DNA of 10,413 bases. Source: Bacillota bacterium. Lineage in GTDB: Bacteria; Bacillota; Clostridia; Christensenellales; CAG-138. Location: positions 1 to 10,413 of the forward strand of contig JAEYCM010000033.1 of the NCBI GenBank assembly GCA_023455425.1. Direction: 5' to 3'. Shown here in pieces: positions 6,539-10,413 of this stretch. Under the pieces are notes generated by a model. It had not been told where the DNA came from. It ran no database searches and was given only the letters and a program-made list of their open reading frames with translations. Every line of letters begins with the position of its first letter. Position 1 is the first letter of the stretch. The position numbers and the translations under genes were made by a program.

Positions 6539-7288
6539 TTATGCCTTGATGGTTTGCACATCAAGATCGGCGCTCAGGTAATAGGAATCCCCCCTGTAGT
6601 ACGCCTGAAGATACTCGCCGGGCCGATTGTGCTGATCATAGGAGACGCGTTCAATATAGATGAGCGGATCGCCCTTTTTGATATCCAAATACCCGGCCAG
6701 CTGCGCATTCGCCACAATGGCAAAAATTTTCTGATGGGCATGTTTCCATACAATACCGCAGCGCTCGTTGAGAAACAGACGCAAGGAATCCTGTGAGAAA
6801 TCCTGCCCCAGTACCGCCGGGCAGGCATCGTGTATCAGATACGCGCTTTCCAGGCAATGCGGCACGTCATTTGCACACCTAAGGCGGTTGACATGGATAA
6901 GCTTGTCCCCTTCGTTAAGATGGAGCGCCTCCGCAATGGTTTTGTTGGCCAATACAACTTCATTGGCAAGCATGCTGGTGGAGGACCGGTACCCGCGCTT
7001 TTCCATTTCATTGGAAAAGTGAAGGACCTGATTTAACGTCTGCTCCAGCTGGGGATTTTGTACATAGGTGCCATACCCGCGCCGCTTGACGATCAAGCCC
7101 TCGTTGGTGAGCATATCCATTGCTTTGCGGACAGTGACACGGCTGATCCCGTATTTGCTGATCAGCTCGCTCTCCGTAGGGAGCAATTCACCCGGCTTGT
7201 ATTTGCCGGTTTTAATATCGCGATACAGGATATCGTAAAGCTGAAAATACAATTGCGTGCGTCCGCTGAAATCCAACACATCTTCCAT
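6539..7288 (-). CDS. GntR-family transcriptional regulator, HutC subfamily (UTRA domain)
   Basis: This 249-residue cytoplasmic DNA-binding protein has an N-terminal GntR winged helix (about residues 10-77): YFQLYDILYRDIKTGKYKPG, LPTESELISKYGISRVTVRKAM and the wing KRRGYGTYV. The C-terminal UTRA ligand domain (about 95-245) shows the family pattern, including KLIHVNRLRCANDVP and the closing strands with PGEYLQAYYRGDSYY. HutC-type regulators usually repress sugar or amino-acid genes and are released by a phosphorylated sugar or similar effector. Lying directly upstream of the sugar operon in the same direction, and sharing a promoter motif with it, this is its most probable local regulator. The ligand may be the sugar phosphate made by the operon's kinase (inference). 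The ATG start has only a short AGG about 7 nt upstream, hinting at low translation. Confidence 0.93.
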   Translation of the reverse strand: MEDVLDFSGRTQLYFQLYDILYRDIKTGKYKPGELLPTESELISKYGISRVTVRKAMDMLTNEGLIVKRRGYGTYVQNPQLEQTLNQVLHFSNEMEKRGYRSSTSMLANEVVLANKTIAEALHLNEGDKLIHVNRLRCANDVPHCLESAYLIHDACPAVLGQDFSQDSLRLFLNERCGIVWKHAHQKIFAIVANAQLAGYLDIKKGDPLIYIERVSYDQHNRPGEYLQAYYRGDSYYLSADLDVQTIKA

Positions 7289-7306
7289 ATTGCTACCTGC
7301 TTGTTT

Positions 7307-7323
7307 TGTTATAACATTATGAT
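7307..7323 (-). promoter_or_regulatory. Probable autoregulatory operator of the GntR-family gene
   Basis: TGTTATAACATTATGAT contains the perfect 10-bp palindrome TGTTATAACA (7307-7316) and overlaps the -10 box. It matches the site at 6285-6301 in 14 of 17 positions, with ATAACATTAT identical in both. This suggests the regulator represses its own gene. Confidence 0.65.
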
Positions 7324-7347
7324 ATATTCATCCATTTGTCTTGTCAA
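7319..7347 (-). promoter_or_regulatory. Promoter of the GntR-family regulator gene
   Basis: On the minus strand, -35 TTGACA (7342-7347) and -10 TATCAT (7319-7324) are 17 bp apart, with a consensus -35. It lies between the upstream unknown gene and the regulator, about 30 nt before the start codon, so the regulator need not be co-transcribed with that gene. Confidence 0.8.
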
Positions 7348-7388
7348 CCATTTCTTTTTTCTGCCTGACGGAGGCCTGATAAGGGCAT

Positions 7389-7955
7389 CTATGCGTAAAA
7401 GCCAGTGTAAGCCTCCAGGCCTTTCTCCGCTTGGATCTCGGAGATGCGCCAGTAACCGCCTTCCTTTTCCAGTGTAAGCTTTGCAGTATAGGTAGGGCCG
7501 GGGCCTGTAGAGCTTTGCGTCGTAAACATCAGATGGCGAATCTGCCGGTTTTCTTCCGGCTTTTGCACCAGGACCGTCCGGTACGTTTCGATCCAGGGGC
7601 TGGATACGCCGGTCACCCACATCGGCGCGCTTTTTTCCAGTTGCTCTGCATATTCCTTTTTCAGTGCGGCGTCCATAACGGAATACTGCGCGGCGCCGCT
7701 TCGCATTTCCAGGCCGTTTGCCCAAATATCCGCAGCTTCCTCCGGCGTGCAGGCGCCGATCCGCTCCATCGCCTCAAGCAAAAGCTCATAGCGCACCTCG
7801 TAGCGGTTGGGCTCGGATGCATACGCAAACGCGGAAACGTACGCATACTCGTCTTTCAGCAAAGCCCGCCCCGATACAAGAAGCGCAATGCTCAGCATAC
7901 ATCCGCCAGCGATCAGGCAGATACTTTTTACAGGATCGCTTAATGTTCGCCACAT
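7389..7955 (-). CDS. Membrane-anchored protein of unknown function
   Basis: I cannot assign a function. The protein is 188 residues with one N-terminal hydrophobic segment (about 11-29, CLIAGGCMLSIALLVSG) and then a soluble part that is probably extracytoplasmic. The soluble part carries PEEAADIWANGLEMRSGAAQYS (71-92, shown in part), WVTGVSSPWIETY (103-115) and GYWRISEI near the end. From memory, this pattern resembles the NTF2-like C-terminal domain of some Clostridial BlaR1/M56-like and anti-sigma-associated proteins. That is a recollection, not a search result. The ATG at 7955 is preferred because GGGGGAG lies 9 nt upstream; a TTG two codons earlier at 7961 would be only 3 nt from it. It has no obvious partner: the upstream repressor gene ends in its own terminator and the downstream regulator has its own promoter. 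No clear terminator follows its stop. Confidence 0.75.
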   Translation of the reverse strand: MWRTLSDPVKSICLIAGGCMLSIALLVSGRALLKDEYAYVSAFAYASEPNRYEVRYELLLEAMERIGACTPEEAADIWANGLEMRSGAAQYSVMDAALKKEYAEQLEKSAPMWVTGVSSPWIETYRTVLVQKPEENRQIRHLMFTTQSSTGPGPTYTAKLTLEKEGGYWRISEIQAEKGLEAYTGFYA

Positions 7956-8037
7956 CCACAATCGCTCCCCCGTTTCCCTTTGCCATATGGTATGCGCCGC
8001 AACCAGAAATCAATATTACCCAGATAAAGAGCAATGC

Positions 8038-8071
8038 AAAAAAGAGCCCTCTTTCTTATAGAAGACTCTTT
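8038..8071 (-). terminator. Terminator of the CsoR-family repressor gene
   Basis: On the minus strand AAAGAG (8066-8071) pairs with CTCTTT (8041-8046), with additional inner pairing of CTTC with GAAAG, followed by a run of six U. It lies 66 nt after the repressor stop codon. The remaining stretch, 7962-8037, shows no strong promoter for the downstream unknown gene; TTGATT with a weak -10 is the best candidate. Confidence 0.65.
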
Positions 8072-8137
8072 GTGTTGCGTTTCTTTAACCTTCGTCCAAA
8101 TAACACCGGAAAACGACTTCCGTACCTGCGTTTCCGA

Positions 8138-8440
8138 CTACCGGACAAATTTATCGATCGCTTCGTTCAGGCTCTTCATGGAGCGCTTCTTTTCCGCTTC
8201 ATCCCCGTGGGCGAGCGCATGCACCACGCATTGGTCGATATGATCCTTGAGCATAGCCTTGCCCAGGCTGTTGAGGGCGGACTGCACGGCGGATATCTGG
8301 ATTAAAATATCGGTACAGTCCCTTTGTTCCTCCATCATCGTCCGTATGGCGTTTGCATGGCCGATAATGCGGGAGATCCTGTCGATCATCCGTTTATAAT
8401 CGTCCGGTGAATGAACATGGTTGTGCTGGTGTTCGCTCAT
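8138..8440 (-). CDS. CsoR/FrmR-family metal- or stress-sensing transcriptional repressor
   Basis: This 100-residue all-helical DNA-binding protein belongs to the CsoR/RcnR/FrmR family, which binds G-tract operators as a tetramer and is released on effector binding. The family signature DCTDILIQISAVQSALN is at 41-57. The sensing triad is Cys42, His67 and Cys71, with spacing (25 and 4) the same as the Cu(I) site of CsoR; FrmR lacks the last Cys. The N-terminus is His-rich (MSEHQHNHVH), suggesting extra metal contacts. I chose the ATG at 8440 over the in-frame ATG at 8458 because AGGGGGG lies just upstream and the upstream extension MPRGGN is simply a translation of that G-run. It is divergent from an iron alcohol dehydrogenase gene; no copper pump or chaperone gene is in the window. 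Copper sensing is likely by motif; another effector is possible. Confidence 0.9.
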   Translation of the reverse strand: MSEHQHNHVHSPDDYKRMIDRISRIIGHANAIRTMMEEQRDCTDILIQISAVQSALNSLGKAMLKDHIDQCVVHALAHGDEAEKKRSMKSLNEAIDKFVR

Positions 8441-8442
8441 AT

Positions 8443-8457
8443 TGCCCCCCCTGGGCA
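8443..8457 (-). promoter_or_regulatory. Probable CsoR-type operator overlapping the repressor's ribosome-binding site
   Basis: On the minus strand this reads TGCCC-AGGGG-GGGCA, inverted 5-bp arms around a G-rich core, the general design of CsoR/RcnR-family operators (G-tract flanked by inverted repeats). It ends 2 nt before the ATG, so its seven-G run is also the ribosome-binding site. A second repeat, GGGCATA (8453-8459) with TATGCCC (8470-8476), shares one arm and could form a hairpin at the 5' end of the mRNA. Autoregulation is inferred. Confidence 0.6.
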
Positions 8458-8484
8458 TATCACTTGCGCTATGCCCGTGGTTTC

Positions 8485-8513
8485 ATACTAAACGGTTTCA
8501 TGAAGCTTGGCAA
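8485..8513 (-). promoter_or_regulatory. Promoter of the CsoR-family repressor gene
   Basis: On the minus strand, -35 TTGCCA (8508-8513) and -10 TAGTAT (8485-8490) are 17 bp apart. The start would fall near 8478, about 38 nt before the ATG. Two direct copies of GGTTTCAT on the plus strand (8479-8486 and 8494-8501) overlap this promoter. Confidence 0.6.
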
Positions 8514-8622
8514 TACGGAGATGGATTCATGGCCATCCCAATCCCCTAATTCAGCATAGCTCTTATATGAACACAGACTATGATGCAGCTTCATAATGGA
8601 TGTTCCCTTTCTTTCGTTTTGC

Positions 8623-8631
8623 TGGTATAAT
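8623..8631 (+). promoter_or_regulatory. Extended -10 promoter of the alcohol dehydrogenase gene
   Basis: TGGTATAAT is a consensus -10 (TATAAT, 8626-8631) with the extended TGn element. No good -35 stands at the right distance (TTCCCT at 8603-8608 is the nearest), which an extended -10 promoter can tolerate. The leader would be about 74 nt. No G-tract operator is visible between this promoter and the gene. Confidence 0.6.
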
Positions 8632-8711
8632 TCAGGGCTGGACAAAGAGTCACCGCGCTGTCATGATTTACTATAAGAAAACAGCAACACCAACGAAAAG
8701 AGGAAACGGGT

Positions 8712-9869
8712 ATGATTGGCTCCTTTGATTTTGTGCTTCCCACCAAGATTCGCTATGGCGCGGGCATGCTTTGTGTACTGGGGGAAGAATTAAAAGCATT
8801 AAATGCAACAAAGGTTTTGGTGATTACCGACAAGGGCCTTGTCTCAACCGGAATGGTACAAAAGGCGACCGACCTTATCAAGGCAGCGGGCATCCCTTTC
8901 CTGCTATATGACGAAATCGAGGGCAATCCCAAGGACTATAACGTGGAAGCCTGCGCAAAGAAGGCAAGGGCGGAAGCGGTTGATGCACTGGTGGCGTTCG
9001 GCGGCGGAAGCCCAATCGACGCGGCCAAAGCGGTCGCTGTCTTAGCAAAACAGGGCGGTACTGTGAGGAGTTATGAAGGGAAAGGGAAAATCCAGGATGA
9101 TTGCCTGCCGATTTTGACCATCCCCACAACCGCGGGCACGGGCAGCGAGGTCACATTTTCTTCCGTCATCACGGACACAAAGGAAAAGTTTAAGTTTACG
9201 ATCAAGAGCACGGCGATTGCGGCAAAGACGGCCATCCTTGATCCGGAACTGACATTGAGCGTTCCCCCATTGATCACTGCGGCAACCGGCATCGACGCCC
9301 TGACGCACGCAATTGAAGGCTATACCGCCACCTGCACCGAGCCGATTGCAGAAGCGGTCGGCTTATACGCTGTTGGGTATATTGCGGGAAACATTGTGGA
9401 AGCGGTCAAAAACGGTTCCAATCTGGAAGCGCGGGACAATATGCTTATGGGAAGCCTCTTGGCGGGCCTGTCCTTCAGCCATGCCGATGTGGCTTCCGTA
9501 CACTGCATGGCGGAAGCGCTGGGCAGCATGTATGACGCGCCGCACGGGATGTGCAACGCGATATTGCTCCCCTATGTCATGGAATACAACCTGCCCGCGG
9601 CTGAATACAAGTACGCCAGAATCGCGAGGGCCATGGGGATATTGGAACCGGATGACGCCAAGGCGGCGGCAAAGGGGATTGAACAGATCCGAAACCTGTC
9701 CAAAGAAATCGGATTGCCGGGCATAAGGGCATTGAACGTCAACCCTGATGATTTTGAGCGCCTGGCGGAACTATCCGTGAAGAACGGCTCGAACGCGAGC
9801 AACCCAAGGGCGTTGACGAAGGAAGGATATCTGGAGCTGTTCCGCAAGGCGTATGACGGGCAGGCATAA
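8712..9869 (+). CDS. Iron-containing alcohol dehydrogenase (group III)
   Basis: This 385-residue cytoplasmic NAD(P)-dependent enzyme interconverts an alcohol and an aldehyde or ketone; in fermenters such enzymes mostly reduce aldehydes to dispose of electrons. Nucleotide-binding landmarks are GGGSPIDAAKA (97-107) and PTTAGTGSEVT (138-148). Metal ligands align with E. coli FucO: Asp195, His199 (DALTHAIEGY), His264 and His278 (PHG). The usual second His of the HxxxH segment (His267 in FucO) is Glu268 here (HCMAEALG), which may change substrate or catalysis. The length is normal for the family. The ATG has AGAGG 8 nt upstream. The gene is monocistronic, between its own promoter and a hairpin terminator. 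It is divergent from the CsoR-family repressor, so a shared regulator is possible. The substrate (ethanol, butanol, 1,3-propanediol, lactaldehyde) cannot be fixed. Confidence 0.95.
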   Translation: MIGSFDFVLPTKIRYGAGMLCVLGEELKALNATKVLVITDKGLVSTGMVQKATDLIKAAGIPFLLYDEIEGNPKDYNVEACAKKARAEAVDALVAFGGGSPIDAAKAVAVLAKQGGTVRSYEGKGKIQDDCLPILTIPTTAGTGSEVTFSSVITDTKEKFKFTIKSTAIAAKTAILDPELTLSVPPLITAATGIDALTHAIEGYTATCTEPIAEAVGLYAVGYIAGNIVEAVKNGSNLEARDNMLMGSLLAGLSFSHADVASVHCMAEALGSMYDAPHGMCNAILLPYVMEYNLPAAEYKYARIARAMGILEPDDAKAAAKGIEQIRNLSKEIGLPGIRALNVNPDDFERLAELSVKNGSNASNPRALTKEGYLELFRKAYDGQA

Positions 9870-9889
9870 ATACTGGTTATTAAAAGACG

Positions 9890-9922
9890 AGAAGTCAGCC
9901 GCAATGCGGCTGACTTCTTTTT
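9890..9922 (+). terminator. Terminator of the alcohol dehydrogenase gene, probably bidirectional
   Basis: A perfect 12-bp stem, GAAGTCAGCCGC (9891-9902) with GCGGCTGACTTC (9906-9917), has a 3-nt loop and is followed by TTTTT on the plus strand. On the other strand the stem is followed by TCGTCTTTTAA, so it can also stop the convergent phosphorylase gene, for which no other terminator is seen in 9923-9970. Confidence 0.9.
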
Positions 9923-9970
9923 AGGGTCTCCTGAATATTACTGTTTCAGCGCTGCTGCAAAATATGTCTT

Positions 9971-10413
9971 CTAAACGCCCAGACCGGTTGTCTTCGGTAA
10001 GCGCACGGGCGAATAGCCCACGATATAGGTCGTATTGCCGATCTTCACGCGCTGTGGTTCTCCTTCCTCCACATGGACGGTGCAATTTTCCTGCGTCGCA
10101 TCAATATAGAGAACGCTTCCCCGATAGCGGACGCGGAATGTGATACGGCTCCAGTGGTGTGGGAGCCTCGGGTTCAGGCAAAGCTCTTCGGGCCGTATGG
10201 AAAGCCCACAGAAGCCCGCCGTAACGGCGAGATACGCGCCGCCCACGCTCGCCACATGAAGGCCGTCCCGTGTGTTGGCGTGAGCGTCGTTCAGATCGGC
10301 GGAGGCGGTTTCTTTGAAGTATTCATAGGCCTTTTCCGCATCCCCCAGCCGCGCCGCCATAATGCTGAAAATACATTTGGAAAGCGAGGAATCGTGCGTG
10401 GTAACGGCCTCGT
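9971..10413 (-). CDS. Glycoside hydrolase family 65 disaccharide phosphorylase, C-terminal part (cut by right edge)
   Basis: The last 146 codons of a gene entering from the right edge; the open frame continues upstream of the first in-window ATG (10360) to the edge, so that ATG is internal. The stretches EAVTTHDSSLSKCIFSIMAARLG and DLNDAHANTRDGLHVASVGG (each shown by key residues TTHDSSLS, DLND, NT.DGLH) are characteristic of the end of the GH65 catalytic barrel, followed by the small C-terminal beta domain (RYRGSVLYIDATQENCTVHVEEG). GH65 enzymes of bacteria are mostly cytoplasmic inverting phosphorylases of maltose, kojibiose, trehalose or nigerose, releasing beta-glucose 1-phosphate. The catalytic Glu and substrate-defining loops lie outside the window, so the substrate is unknown. 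It is convergent with the alcohol dehydrogenase gene and probably belongs to a separate carbohydrate locus. Confidence 0.88.
   Translation of the reverse strand, partial: EAVTTHDSSLSKCIFSIMAARLGDAEKAYEYFKETASADLNDAHANTRDGLHVASVGGAYLAVTAGFCGLSIRPEELCLNPRLPHHWSRITFRVRYRGSVLYIDATQENCTVHVEEGEPQRVKIGNTTYIVGYSPVRLPKTTGLGV

Noticed and set aside
7786..8034. Minus-strand frame beginning with a lipoprotein-like sequence (MLFIWVILISGC)
   Set aside because: Considered as a true N-terminus or frameshifted part of the unknown gene. It needs a TTG start without a ribosome-binding site, turns into Arg/Cys-rich sequence and overlaps the better frame that has its own membrane segment and start.
8441..8711. 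Riboswitch or Rex-type redox operator upstream of the alcohol dehydrogenase
   Set aside because: No TTGTGA-type palindrome and no recognisable riboswitch core; only the two promoters, short repeats and the CsoR-type element are visible.
9971..10360. Treating the ATG at 10360 as the start of a small protein
   Set aside because: The frame is open to the right edge and the upstream residues (TTHDSSLSKC) are part of the conserved GH65 sequence, so this Met is internal.
1..10413. Mobile element, CRISPR array, phage or defence genes
   Set aside because: No transposase or integrase signature, no regularly spaced repeats and no terminal repeats; the coding content is ordinary metabolic and regulatory genes.

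Overview
The window looks like chromosomal DNA from a Gram-positive, probably anaerobic Clostridia-like bacterium. By eye it is about half G+C. Ribosome-binding sites are strong and purine-rich, two genes start with TTG, the sugar-binding protein is a lipoprotein, and there is a CsoR-type repressor and an iron-dependent alcohol dehydrogenase. Genus cannot be fixed from the sequence; Christensenella-like Clostridia would fit, but that is a guess.

Positions 1-6340 (minus strand) hold a compact sugar import and catabolism operon. In transcription order: a lipoprotein sugar-binding protein, a two-domain ribose/allose-type ATPase, a permease, a 6-phosphofructokinase of the pyrophosphate-type lineage, a class II ketose-bisphosphate aldolase, and an allose-kinase-like ROK kinase cut by the left edge. 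Gaps within the operon are 20-126 bp. Together these genes would import a hexose, phosphorylate it twice and split it into triose phosphates. No isomerase is visible, so the sugar is either a ketohexose (allulose/psicose would suit the AlsK-like kinase) or the isomerase lies beyond position 1. Both the aldolase and the phosphofructokinase carry unusual residues at specificity positions.

Positions 6197-7388 hold the control region. A GntR/HutC-family regulator (6539-7288) lies directly upstream of the operon, ends in a strong terminator, and has a textbook promoter. The operon promoter uses an almost identical promoter (TTGACT-17-TATCAT against TTGACA-17-TATCAT). The two promoters share a 17-bp AT-rich motif (14 of 17 identical) at the start site or -10, which is the likely regulator operator. 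Two further inverted repeats flank the operon promoter.

Positions 7389-8711 hold an orphan membrane-anchored protein of unknown function, then a CsoR/FrmR-family repressor whose poly-G ribosome-binding site doubles as a probable operator. The repressor is divergent from an iron-containing alcohol dehydrogenase (8712-9869), which ends in a perfect hairpin terminator. From the right edge, a convergent minus-strand gene encodes the C-terminus of a GH65 disaccharide phosphorylase.

No mobile element, CRISPR array, tRNA or rRNA was seen. The most interesting candidate is the sugar operon with its altered aldolase and phosphofructokinase; it is a variant of known biochemistry rather than a wholly new kind of system.
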